A stretch of DNA of 64,000 nucleotides from Rhizobium gallicum bv. gallicum R602sp (GTDB taxonomy: Bacteria; Pseudomonadota; Alphaproteobacteria; Rhizobiales; Rhizobiaceae): NCBI RefSeq assembly GCF_000816845.1, contig NZ_CP006878.1, positions 1 through 64,000 of the forward strand. Direction: 5' to 3'. The notes under the pieces were generated by a model. It was not told the origin of the DNA, searched no databases, and saw only the letters and a list, made by a program, of their open reading frames with translations. This document shows, one piece after another, positions 26,695 through 35,367 of the stretch; within the stretch, counting starts at the first letter, position 1, and each line of letters opens with the position of its first letter. The position numbers were made by a program, and so were the translations under genes.

Positions 26695-27717
26695 CTAGGT
26701 GAGTTTCCCGACCGACTTTTCGAGAATCGCCCATAATTCCTCACCATATTTTTCGCGCCAGCTTGTGTAGAAGCCGCCGTCGCGAAGTTTCTGCCTGAAC
26801 GACTCGGTGTCGGGCTGATTGAATACAAGACCCTGTTTGGCCAGGACCTCTTTCAGGGACTCCGACAACTTGGCCATGTCTTGACGCTCATCGAGCGCTG
26901 CTTGATTGATGTTGCGGCTTACGACATCCTGCACATCCGCCGGCAGGCTTACCCAGTTGCGCTTGTTGGCAACGCAGAAGAACGCGTCCCACATGTGCCG
27001 GGTCAATGCGCAGTATTTTTGGACCTCGACAATATTTGCGGTCTTGATGTTGGCCAGCGAATTTTCCTGTCCATCGACGACCTTCGTTTGGAGTGCAGAA
27101 TAGAGTTCGTTGAAGTTGATGGACGCCGGAGCTGCCCCAAACGTCTGGAACATAGAAGTCCAAAGCGCTCCGACTGGAACGCGGATTTTCATACCGGCGA
27201 GATCCGCGGGCGAGTTGACTGGATGCGTGCTGGTGGTGATGTGCCGGAACCCGTTGTCCCACATCTTTTCCATCGGGAGGAGATTCACCTTTTCGATGAG
27301 CTTATGCAGAGCGACACCGAGTTCGCCGTCCATCGTTTTCCAAACCGTATCATAGTCCGGGAAAATGAAACCGAGACCATAGATCGAGGCCGCCGGAACC
27401 ATGGTGGACAGTACATTGATACCAGAGTTCAGGAACAGATCGATGCCGCCTGCTCTCACTTGCGACAGCATGTCCGTGTCGCTACCAAGCTGGTTGTTCG
27501 GGTAGACCTGCAGCTCAACCCGCCCGTTCGTCTCCTGTTGGATGCGCGTTGCCGCCTCCCTTGCGCGCGTGGTGATTGGATGGGTTTCGGCCAGGTTAAA
27601 CGCGAACTTCAGGGAATATTCGGCCGCGGCAGCTCGCTTCATTGAAAAGCCGAGCGCGGTGGCGCTTAGACCTAGCGTCGTCGTCATCGTAAATGCGCGT
27701 CTTGTCAGGTTTACCAT
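26695..27717 (-). CDS. TRAP transporter substrate-binding protein DctP
   Basis: About 340 residues from ATG 27717, preceded by GGAGGAG. The start MVNLTRRAFTMTTTLGLSA holds a twin-arginine-like signal, so the protein is exported to the periplasm. The mature part has the DctP fold: NLAETHPITTRAREAATRI, ELQVYPNNQLGSDTDML, IRVPVGALWTSMFQTFGA with the conserved carboxylate-binding Arg, and VVDGQENSLANI. It delivers an organic acid to the DctQM permease encoded just upstream in the same operon. The ligand is not predictable. The frame reaches 27819 but the extension overlaps the permease gene and lacks homology. Confidence 0.92.
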   Translation of the reverse strand: MVNLTRRAFTMTTTLGLSATALGFSMKRAAAAEYSLKFAFNLAETHPITTRAREAATRIQQETNGRVELQVYPNNQLGSDTDMLSQVRAGGIDLFLNSGINVLSTMVPAASIYGLGFIFPDYDTVWKTMDGELGVALHKLIEKVNLLPMEKMWDNGFRHITTSTHPVNSPADLAGMKIRVPVGALWTSMFQTFGAAPASINFNELYSALQTKVVDGQENSLANIKTANIVEVQKYCALTRHMWDAFFCVANKRNWVSLPADVQDVVSRNINQAALDERQDMAKLSESLKEVLAKQGLVFNQPDTESFRQKLRDGGFYTSWREKYGEELWAILEKSVGKLT

Positions 27718-27766
27718 AGCGTTCTCCTCCAAATAACTCTGTGAATTTTGACTGGTCGATGCCGGA

Positions 27767-29641
27767 CTAAAGGAAGCCGATCGAGAGCCACGGAACCGCA
27801 GCAACAACGGCAAGACCAATGGCCATGGCGACGATGTAACCGACGATCGGTTTCATGCCCGCATCGGGGCTGACCCGGGTAATTGCGCAGGCAGCGTAGT
27901 AGCCAACGCCGAAGGGCGGCGCGAACAGGCCGATACCCATCGCCAACACGACGACCATGGCGTAGTGCACCTGATGGATGCCCAACTGTTGAGCAACCGG
28001 AAAGAGCAAGGGTGCGAACAGGACGATCGCAGGTATCCCTTCGAGCACACTGCCAAGGATGATGAATATGACGATCGAGACGATCATGAATGTGACCGCA
28101 CCCCCCGGAAGGCTTGAAAGGCTTTGTGCCAGAGCTGTCGAGAAGCCTGATTGCGTCAGGCCCCATGCCATCGCCGTGGCCGCGCCAATAATCAGAAGGA
28201 TGGAACCGGATAGGCTCGCCGTCTCGACAAGCATCGGCTTGAGCCGGCGCCAGTCGAACTGACGGTAGAACACCAGACCCGCGACAACCGAGTAAGCAAT
28301 GCCAATAGTCGAAACTTCTGTCGCCGTAGCGACACCTTCGATAACGGCTGAGCGGATAACGAACGGAAGCGCGAGGGCAGGGAGTGCGGTGACAAGCAGC
28401 TTACCGATCTGCCGTCGGCTTGCTCTCTTGGCTTGGCTCGAGTCGTCGTTGCGGCAGCGCCAGCGGACCAAGAAGCAGAGCGTTATCGCTAGAATGAGGC
28501 CCGGCAGAAGGCCGCCGGTGAACAATGCTGCGATCGATACCCCGGTCGCGGATCCCACCGTAATCAAGACGATGCTAGGCGGGATTGTTTCTGTCTGAGC
28601 ACCGGTTGCCGAGAGAAGCGCGACAAGATCGCCCTCGTCTGCTCCGCGCGCCTTCATCTCCGGAAACAGGACCGGCGCGATAGCGGCCATGTCGGCAGCC
28701 TTCGATCCTGAGATCCCTGACACGAGATACATCGCGGCCACCAGCACATAGTGAAGCCCGCCGCGCACATGGCCAAGAAGGCTGGCGAGGAACGCAACCA
28801 TCGCCCGCGCCATACCCGTCATCTGGATGAGCTGGCCGAGAAACACAAACAGAGGGATCGCGAGAAGGATCAGATGGCTGACACCCTCATCGATCCTGCC
28901 GACAATGATCAGAGGTGGCGTTCTGGTCGTCAGAATGAGGTAGCCGAATGTGGCGATCGCGAATGAAAAGGCGATCGGCACGCCGCCAAAGACACACGCT
29001 GCAACGCCGCCGACAAAGAAAATGAGAAGATTGAGGTTCCCAAGACCAACGAGCACGGGCTTCAGCGCCCAAAACAAGCAGAAGACCACTGCTATGGCAG
29101 CAACGGCACCGAGTGCGAGACGGAGATTCGAACTCTGCAGAAGCCGCAACACCGCGAAAACAAGCATCAAAGCGAAGCTCGTTGGCAGCGCCGAAGCGCG
29201 CCAAGAGTTCTGAATATTCATCGCTGGTGTCCAAACGTAGGACTCCTCGATGGCGTATTCCAGAGATGCGGGCAGGATCAGTACGAGGAAGGCAAGTGCC
29301 GCCGCAACCGAAACCAGTTCAACGAAGCGGCGCGTATCGCCCTTCAACGCGGTAACCAGGGCCGTCATGCGCATGTGTTCCTGCCGCTGAAACGCGACGG
29401 CCGAACCCAACATGGCAAGCCAGAGGAACAGGATTGAGGCTAGCTCGTCCGACCAAACCAGTGGCACGTGGAACACATACCGAGCGACGACGGCCGAGAA
29501 CAGCAGAAGAATTTCGCAAAGCACTAGAAGTGCTACCGGTATCTCCAGGCCCTTTACCAAGCCGTGCTCAACCCTGCGTGCCATTGCAGCCAGGTTTGAC
29601 GTGCTTGTCACTACATTCTCGATGGTTCGGTGAACAGTCAT
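27767..29641 (-). CDS. TRAP transporter permease, fused DctQ-DctM
   Basis: A 624-residue membrane protein in which the small DctQ subunit (about 1-180, four TM segments, with AVVARYVFHVPLVWSDELA) is joined to the large DctM subunit (about 195-624). DctM motifs include FGGVPIAFSFAIATFG, LLAIPLFVFLGQLI, VSGISGSKAADMAAI, and GLFAPPFGVGYY near the end. TRAP permeases import acids with a Na+ gradient. First gene of the operon; dctP starts 49 bases after its stop. GAGGAGG lies just before ATG 29641. The fused form is well known in rhizobia. Confidence 0.93.
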   Translation of the reverse strand: MTVHRTIENVVTSTSNLAAMARRVEHGLVKGLEIPVALLVLCEILLLFSAVVARYVFHVPLVWSDELASILFLWLAMLGSAVAFQRQEHMRMTALVTALKGDTRRFVELVSVAAALAFLVLILPASLEYAIEESYVWTPAMNIQNSWRASALPTSFALMLVFAVLRLLQSSNLRLALGAVAAIAVVFCLFWALKPVLVGLGNLNLLIFFVGGVAACVFGGVPIAFSFAIATFGYLILTTRTPPLIIVGRIDEGVSHLILLAIPLFVFLGQLIQMTGMARAMVAFLASLLGHVRGGLHYVLVAAMYLVSGISGSKAADMAAIAPVLFPEMKARGADEGDLVALLSATGAQTETIPPSIVLITVGSATGVSIAALFTGGLLPGLILAITLCFLVRWRCRNDDSSQAKRASRRQIGKLLVTALPALALPFVIRSAVIEGVATATEVSTIGIAYSVVAGLVFYRQFDWRRLKPMLVETASLSGSILLIIGAATAMAWGLTQSGFSTALAQSLSSLPGGAVTFMIVSIVIFIILGSVLEGIPAIVLFAPLLFPVAQQLGIHQVHYAMVVVLAMGIGLFAPPFGVGYYAACAITRVSPDAGMKPIVGYIVAMAIGLAVVAAVPWLSIGFL

Positions 29642-30425
29642 AGTGGCCTCCTCATTCGGCCACGCCTGCTCGTTTGCGTGCGTGTGCAGCGCAGTCGTCT
29701 ATCCGTCAAAATCGATCCTCCCACTGCCGTTCACGCACTACTTCCTGCGGGAAGCTGACCAGCTTCCGTCCTCCCAAGTGCGTTTCAACGAACTTCGCGC
29801 CCAGCTTCTCTTGGCGTAGGTATAAGGTATGAGGTCATACCCATGTTGGCAAGCACTTTTTCTGCCGGCTGGGTGTCTTGAACAGGAACAAGTACGCCCG
29901 GGGTCGAGGCATCGATCGGTCACTCGACCGGTCACTGGATCGAGATCACAGACCCGGGCTCGATGGCCCTCAAACAGATCGAGCGGTTCCACTGGCTGGT
30001 GTGCACAAATGTCAGGGGATCTTGGAGCCGATTAGGCGTCCCGTTTGACGACGGGGGCAAGCCGCATCCTGTTCATCGCGCCGCCGCGATCGGATTTCTT
30101 GAAATCGGCGACCGATCGCCTGTGCCGGCTCGATGTCGCCACCGTTCCGTCCCTAGTCCTTCGGGAGCGGCGAACCTGGCGCGTGCTTGAACCCAGGACG
30201 TGCGCCGCCGACCTCAAAACGCCGGACGGCCTTATTGACCTTGCTGTTTTGACAAGTCGTCTCGCGCGCTTACCGCAGGTCAGCGGCCCTCTGAGTTTTC
30301 AGCGCCGCTAACTTCTTTCCGTAGATCGCTGCGTCGTCAGGGGCCTGTCCTCCGCCCGATGCTAATCCCTCTGGAGGGAGGGACGTCACACCGGACTTGA
30401 AAGTCCTGCTTTGCATCGGCTCCGG
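29642..30425. other. 780-bp region upstream of the TRAP operon, with coding remnants
   Basis: It should hold the TRAP promoter. On the minus strand, two short stretches in different frames read like protein: VLVPVQDTQPAEKVLANMGM near 29840-29890 and KLGAKFVETHLGGRKLVSF near 29745-29810, ending in a stop at 29706-29708. Together they look like the end of a frameshifted gene I cannot identify. At 30390-30402 the 13 bases ACCGGACTTGAAA match the anticodon arm of a tRNA-Ser, without the rest of the molecule. Confidence 0.35.
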
Positions 30426-30692
30426 CTATGCCGCGGCTAGATAAAGCGTTGGCTCCTCTGAGCGGCTGGTCTTTGCCGGCCCACCGGCAATTTGGAACCT
30501 GGACAGCATCTCGAAAAGCGATGCTGTCTCCTTCGCGAGATTGTTCACGGCAGAGGTCGACTCTTCCACCAAAGCTGCGTTCTGCTGTGTCGGTGATTCA
30601 ATCTTACCGACTGAGAAATTGATTTCCTTGAGCCCGTCCGCTTGAACGCGAGAAACCTGAGCAATGGCGTCGACGTTCTGATTGACGCTCTT
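30426..30692 (-). pseudogene. chemotaxis receptor remnant, C-terminal end
   Basis: On the minus strand about 85 codons match the last helix of the methyl-accepting chemotaxis protein signalling domain: VNQNVDAIAQVSRVQADGLK, GKIESPTQQNAALVEESTSA and VNNLAKETASLFEMLSRFQI. It should follow the segment that lies next to it, but on the other strand. No start or upstream domain exists. Confidence 0.6.
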
Positions 30693-30696
30693 AGTA

Positions 30697-30985
30697 GCGC
30701 AGGAGGTCAGAGACCTGGCGCAAAGGTCTGCGGCGGCGGCGAAAGAAATCAAGTCAATCAAAATATCCAACCTGCATATCAATGATGGGGTCCAGCGCGT
30801 GCAACAGGCCGGCAACGCTTTGGGCCAAATCGTTGTTCAGGTGCATGAGGCTATGACAAACATTCGGTCTTCTTCGGTCGAAATAGGCAATATCATCGTG
30901 TCATCGATGAAATCGCATCAGACGAACCTTTTGGCTTTGAACGCAGGCATTGAGGCGGCTCGGGCGGGGGGACTGGCCGTGGGTT
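30697..30985 (+). pseudogene. chemotaxis receptor remnant, scrambled signalling tip
   Basis: On the plus strand the first 50 codons (AQEVRDLAQRSAAAAKEIK, then DGVQRVQQAGNALGQIVVQV) correspond to the helix after the receptor hairpin tip. The following 45 codons (SSSVEIGNIIV, HQTNLLALNAGIEAARAGG) correspond to the helix before the tip. The order is thus reversed compared with an intact receptor, and the C-terminal end lies beside it on the opposite strand. A decayed, rearranged mcp gene. Confidence 0.6.
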
Positions 30986-31128
30986 CGCGGTTGCCCGATG
31001 ACTTAATCCGCGGGCGCATCACACACACGGCTGGCGGATCTGCCACCTTCCGTAATCTCGGGCGGCCTGAATGGCCTCAGGCTGTCGCTCAGGGGCGGCG
31101 ACGAGCAATCGTCCGCTTAGTCTGAGGA

Positions 31129-31755
31129 TCAAGATATTATACCGCCAGCTGCGATCAATGCTTCCACCGTATCGACATCGTGCAACGCTGAAGTGCCGAT
31201 ATCGAAATCGACGAAGGGCACATTGGAAGCTCGGATAATATTTCTTGCGCCCAGATCGCCCTTAAGCCTCGCGACCTCGCCCAGGAGGGACCTGGGAAAG
31301 ATCACGGGATTCCCGCGAATGTTCCCACAGGTCGCTCCGATAATCGATCGACCACCATAAGCAACGAAAGCCTCAATAAGCGAGTTTAAATCAGCCGTCG
31401 AAACCGACGGCATGTCGGCCGGCATAACCAGTGTTCCTTGCGCTGATCGAACTTGGGGCGTCATCATCCCGGTTATCAAAGAACTCGACATCCCGCTGGC
31501 GAAATCGGGGTTGTGCGCAATGCTGACTGGAAGGCCAGAGAGAGCTGAAATCAACTCCGGAGCTCGAAAACCGACGACAACAGTAACGGAACGAGCCCTG
31601 CTTTCACAGGCGCGCATGGCACTTCGCCTGACAAGTGGAATACCATCGAACAATGCCAGGAGCTTGCTATCTGTGGCGGTCCCAAAGCGACGTGCCTGTC
31701 CTGCGGCGAGCAGCACAACAGCCACCTCTGAAGGGTCCGTAGTCTTCTCCATATT
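31129..31755 (-). CDS. MobA/MocA-like nucleotidyltransferase for molybdenum cofactor
   Basis: A 208-residue NTP-transferase of the MobA-like family. VAVVLLAAGQARRFGTATDSKLL at about 10-32 is the nucleotide-binding loop (LAAGxxxRxG...K), VVVGFRAPEL follows, and LVMPADMPSVS gives the metal-binding Asp. A C-terminal GDLGARNII motif is typical of the MocA group, which attaches CMP to the molybdenum cofactor for xanthine dehydrogenase-type enzymes. The gene lies 1.2 kb from the molybdenum hydroxylase genes and probably serves their cofactor. ATG 31755 fits the domain better than the in-frame start at 31770. The HxlR regulator gene diverges from it. Confidence 0.8.
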   Translation of the reverse strand, partial: NMEKTTDPSEVAVVLLAAGQARRFGTATDSKLLALFDGIPLVRRSAMRACESRARSVTVVVGFRAPELISALSGLPVSIAHNPDFASGMSSSLITGMMTPQVRSAQGTLVMPADMPSVSTADLNSLIEAFVAYGGRSIIGATCGNIRGNPVIFPRSLLGEVARLKGDLGARNIIRASNVPFVDFDIGTSALHDVDTVEALIAAGGIIS

Positions 31756-31864
31756 GCCTCCTAGGCTCACGGCGCATTTACCTCGCCCACTACTATATCA
31801 CTTGAGACTAGGAATGGGTCCGTTTCCGATTGAACGAAGCAACCGTTCTTACGGCGCGGAAAGC

Positions 31865-31880
31865 TTTCATTATTAGACCT
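31865..31880 (+). promoter_or_regulatory. shared catabolic element, site A (regulator promoter)
   Basis: TTTCATTATTAGACCT, 14 of 16 matches to the element TTGCATTATTAGACTT found at sites B and C. It lies 61 bases before ATG 31941 of the tandem-HxlR gene, a position suited to autoregulation. See the finding on the four sites. Confidence 0.5.
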
Positions 31881-31940
31881 GATACCCTATATATGTGGTA
31901 TGAACCCAACCCATTCGCGCTCGTCGCCAGTCGCTATCCG

Positions 31941-32927
31941 ATGAACAAGATCATAAAGATGCCCATGAATATTGCCTCCTCATCCGGTAATGAAAAGCCC
32001 TTGCTAATGCAGCGACAATCATCAGTTCGTCGAACGATGGAGATTGTATTCGAGACCTGGAACTTCTTGATACTTCGAGAAGCCTATTTTGGCGTGCGCC
32101 GGTTCGACAAATTTCAGCAGCGCTTGGGCATTCCGCGGCAGACGCTTTCGTCTCGACTGTCCAGCTTTGTGGCGAATGACATCCTGAGCACTGGAAAACG
32201 GCCGAACGAGCCGGGGCAACAATATTTCCTAACCGTCCGAGGAAAAGATCTCTTTCCGACGATGCTGTCGCTCATGGAATTCGGCGACAAGTGGCTGACG
32301 GGGGGCAACGAGCCCCCACTGAAGCTGATTCATAAAAGTTGTGGGTGTGAATGCCATCCCATCACGGTCTGCTGCGAATGTCTCGAACCCTTCACGGCAA
32401 AAGAGGTTGCGCCACGCGACGGGCCAGGCGCGGGGTATGCTCCGGTCGAAGCGCGGCCGACGTCTCGCAGAAGCTCGGATTCGACGCTTTTGGAAAGGGT
32501 GCGGCCCTGCTCAGTCGCGCGGACGCTTGGGATCATCGGCGACCGTTGGAGCTTCCTCATTCTACGAGAAGGCTGGTTCGGAGTTCGACGGTTCGAGGAA
32601 ATGCGCGAGAACCTCGGCATTGCGACTAACATTCTCGCCGACCGCCTCGCCCGGCTCGTACAGGCGGGCGTATTGCGCAAGGTTCCTTATAACGGAGGCG
32701 AGCGCTTCGAGTATCGCTTCACCGAAATGGGCCTCGATCTGTACAAGCCCATGCTCGTCATGATGGCCTGGGGAGACAGGTGGCTCGCAGACGGCAAGCC
32801 ACCGATGCGGCTTCGGCATAAGGCCTGCGGGCAGGATTTTTCCGCCATCGTGGTCTGCTCCGAGTGCAAGAAGCCCATCTCCTCCAAGGACACCGACTAC
32901 ATCCTAAGGTACCCGTTTGATCTTTGA
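31941..32927 (+). CDS. tandem HxlR-type winged-helix regulator
   Basis: One polypeptide of about 328 residues with two HxlR winged-helix domains. Domain 1 reads FETWNFLILREAYFGVRRFDKFQQRLGIPRQTLSSRLSS in pieces around 35-75, and domain 2 IIGDRWSFLILREGWFGVRRFEEMRENLGIATNILADRL around 200-240. Each is followed by a short Cys-containing tail (CGCECHPITVCCECLEPF; CGQDFSAIVVCSECKKPI) that may bind zinc. HxlR proteins are DNA-binding regulators responding to aldehydes or other metabolites. The start is uncertain: ATG 31941, ATG 31959 and TTG 31830 are in frame and none has a good ribosome site. It likely controls the catabolic genes around it. Confidence 0.8.
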   Translation: MNKIIKMPMNIASSSGNEKPLLMQRQSSVRRTMEIVFETWNFLILREAYFGVRRFDKFQQRLGIPRQTLSSRLSSFVANDILSTGKRPNEPGQQYFLTVRGKDLFPTMLSLMEFGDKWLTGGNEPPLKLIHKSCGCECHPITVCCECLEPFTAKEVAPRDGPGAGYAPVEARPTSRRSSDSTLLERVRPCSVARTLGIIGDRWSFLILREGWFGVRRFEEMRENLGIATNILADRLARLVQAGVLRKVPYNGGERFEYRFTEMGLDLYKPMLVMMAWGDRWLADGKPPMRLRHKACGQDFSAIVVCSECKKPISSKDTDYILRYPFDL

Positions 32928-32970
32928 AGGATTTGGCGTCCGATAAGGCATTTCTGAAATCAAACGACGC

Positions 32971-35367
32971 TCAGGGTTGAGGTGATGGGTCGAGAGGACG
33001 TATCTTCGAGCGCAGCATCTGGAAAATGCGCTCCGGCGTAACTGGCAGCGTTTCCACCGACACGCCGAGGTGAGAAAGCGCGTCCGAGACGGCGTTTGCG
33101 ATCGCCGCCGGCGCGCCGATCGTGCCGCCTTCGCCCATGCCGCGAAAGCCGCCGATGTTGTTCGGCAGATCTGCTTCGATATGGACGATACCGATATCGG
33201 GAACGCTACTGGCAACAGGGACCAGATAGTCCGCAAAGCTCGCGGCAACTGCCTGCCCCTGGTCGTCGTGGACGATTTCCTCAAATAGGGCAGCACCGAT
33301 ACCTTGGGCCACGGCGCCTTGGACCTGTCCGTCCACGATCATCGGATTGATGATCTTGCCGCAATCCTCGGCCACGACATAACGCAGGATTTTCACGCTG
33401 TAGGTTTCCGGATCGACCTCGACCATCGCAAGATGCGTCGAGGAGCAGGCGGTTCCGAGATAGGGATCGTAGGTTTCAGAAGCCGTAAGATCCTCACGCT
33501 GGTCTCGTGGAATACGCCCCATCTGCGTATAGACCGCAGAAGCGATTTCCTTAATTGTCATGGTCAGGTTCGAGTTTCTGCTTGTAACGATGCCATCATG
33601 TATGTCGAGGTCCTCGATACTCTGCTCCATCAGGTAGGCGGCAGCGCGCAAGACCTTGGCTTTCACATTGCGAGCTGCAAGCGTGGCGGCGCCGCCGCCC
33701 AGGACCGCCGAACGGCTGGCATAGGTCCCACTGGACATAGGAACCAGAGAACTATCTCCATGCTTGATCTCAATATCCTCGAGCTTGCAGCCGAGCTCGT
33801 CAACAATGACTTGCGCCAGTGTCGTCTCAAGCCCCTGTCCGTGCGAGGAGATGCCGAATGCCGCGGTAATCGCGCCGGTGGCGTCGATTTCGATCTTCGA
33901 GGTTTCCGTTCCTGTGTTGATCGGCATCCCGGGCGCCACTGAGATACGCGAGCCGATGCCGGTCAACTCGGCATAGCTCGCCAGACCGATTCCGATCCAT
34001 CGGCCCTCTTTCCTGGCTTTGTCTTTTTCGCGCAGGAGAGCGGGGTAATCCAAATGATCGCACGCTCCTTGGAGGCATTCATGGAAGGCTGACTTGTCCC
34101 AGATAATGCCGGAAGCAGTGCGATAAGGAAATTCTTCGGCTCGAACGAGGTTCTTGCGGCGGAACTCGACCGGGTCCATGCCGAGCTTGCGGGCCGCCAT
34201 CTCGATGAGCCTTTCCATCGCGAAGGTCGAGGAAGGGCGGCCAACACCACGATAAGGACCGGTTGGTGGTTTTGGTGTGAGGACACCCTGGATCCGGCCT
34301 CGGTAATGCTCCATCCGATAGGGTCCGGGCAGGAAGCTGACGACCTGCACCGTCTCCAGTGCAGCAGTCCACGGGTAGATCGAGTAGGCTCCGACATCGC
34401 CGATAACGTCTGCGCGCAGGCCGATCAGCATGCCGTCCTTGGTTACCGCCAGCTCGGCCTCGATCAGTTCGTCGAAGGCCTGACTGGTCGCGGAAAGATC
34501 TTCCAGCCGATCGCTGATGAACTTGATCGGCCGCTTCAGCTTTCGTGCCAGCGCACAGACAAGGATTTCTTCGCCGTAGAGCGACCCCTTGCCGCCGAAG
34601 CTGCCTCCCACATCGGGGGCAACTACGCGCATGCGTGTTCCTGGGAGGTCGAGGCAGCCCGAAAGCACATCGCGGATCACGCCTGGAATATTGGAGGATG
34701 TATAAAGCGTGAGCGATTGTTTCCGGCTGTCCCATTCGGCGAGATAGGACCGGTTCTCCATGGCAGCGGCTGTCTTCCGCGTCATCCGGAACCTGCCTTT
34801 CACGGTGACCGCTGCGTCCTGGAATGCCGCGTCGACGTCGCCACGCTTGAACTCGCGGCGAATGATCGTGTTGGTGCCGGCCTCCTCATGCAGGAGGGGT
34901 GCATCGTCCTTCACCGCATCGACCTGTCGGATAGCGAAGGGCAGTGGCTCGTACTCGATAGTGATGTATTCAAGCGCGTCTTCCGCCGCGTACCGGCTTT
35001 CGGCCACAATGGCGACGACCGGCTCGCCTACATATCGAACTTTTCCGCGTGCGAGCGGCCATATGGGGGTGGCGTAATAACCAGGCATGCGCGAGGTCGG
35101 GATGGCCGGTTTGATCTCTCCTTCCAAGTCGCTCGCGTCATAGATGGCGACGACGCCGGGCACCGAGAACGCATCGCCGACATCGATGTTCAGGATTCGG
35201 GCATGTGGCTGGTCCGAGCGTCGCAATGCGACATGCAACATACCAGCTGGCGCCATGTCATCGACATACTGACCAACACCCGTCAGCAGACGTGGATCTT
35301 CGGTGCGCTTGACCCGCTTGCCGACAAGTTTGGGCCGCAGCTCGACGGAATGGTCCTGATGGCTCAT
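32971..35367 (-). CDS. molybdenum hydroxylase large subunit (xanthine dehydrogenase family, CoxL-like)
   Basis: A 798-residue molybdopterin-binding subunit. Landmarks: the N-terminal GKRVKRTEDPRLLTGVGQYV, the Mo-site loop PTGPYRGVGRP, and the catalytic-Glu segment GMGEGGTIGAPAAIANAV near the C-terminus. The loop PYRGVGR resembles the AYRGAGR of form II enzymes, not the AYRCSFR of true CO dehydrogenase, so it should hydroxylate an organic substrate, using water as oxygen donor. It is the last gene of a four-gene operon (FAD subunit, FeS subunit, MBL hydrolase, this gene). The start ATG overlaps the preceding stop (ATGA). Substrate unknown; a CoA-activated heteroaromatic acid is my preferred guess. 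Confidence 0.9.
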   Translation of the reverse strand: MSHQDHSVELRPKLVGKRVKRTEDPRLLTGVGQYVDDMAPAGMLHVALRRSDQPHARILNIDVGDAFSVPGVVAIYDASDLEGEIKPAIPTSRMPGYYATPIWPLARGKVRYVGEPVVAIVAESRYAAEDALEYITIEYEPLPFAIRQVDAVKDDAPLLHEEAGTNTIIRREFKRGDVDAAFQDAAVTVKGRFRMTRKTAAAMENRSYLAEWDSRKQSLTLYTSSNIPGVIRDVLSGCLDLPGTRMRVVAPDVGGSFGGKGSLYGEEILVCALARKLKRPIKFISDRLEDLSATSQAFDELIEAELAVTKDGMLIGLRADVIGDVGAYSIYPWTAALETVQVVSFLPGPYRMEHYRGRIQGVLTPKPPTGPYRGVGRPSSTFAMERLIEMAARKLGMDPVEFRRKNLVRAEEFPYRTASGIIWDKSAFHECLQGACDHLDYPALLREKDKARKEGRWIGIGLASYAELTGIGSRISVAPGMPINTGTETSKIEIDATGAITAAFGISSHGQGLETTLAQVIVDELGCKLEDIEIKHGDSSLVPMSSGTYASRSAVLGGGAATLAARNVKAKVLRAAAYLMEQSIEDLDIHDGIVTSRNSNLTMTIKEIASAVYTQMGRIPRDQREDLTASETYDPYLGTACSSTHLAMVEVDPETYSVKILRYVVAEDCGKIINPMIVDGQVQGAVAQGIGAALFEEIVHDDQGQAVAASFADYLVPVASSVPDIGIVHIEADLPNNIGGFRGMGEGGTIGAPAAIANAVSDALSHLGVSVETLPVTPERIFQMLRSKIRPLDPSPQP

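Noticed and set aside
30390..30402. ACCGGACTTGAAA, identical to part of a tRNA-Ser anticodon arm
   Set aside because: The 3' half of the stem and the rest of the tRNA are missing; too short to call a tRNA or an attachment site.
31780..31805. Possible fifth copy of the 16-bp element near the MobA-like gene (ACTTGAGACTAGGAATG)
   Set aside because: It matches only if two gaps are allowed, which is too loose to count.
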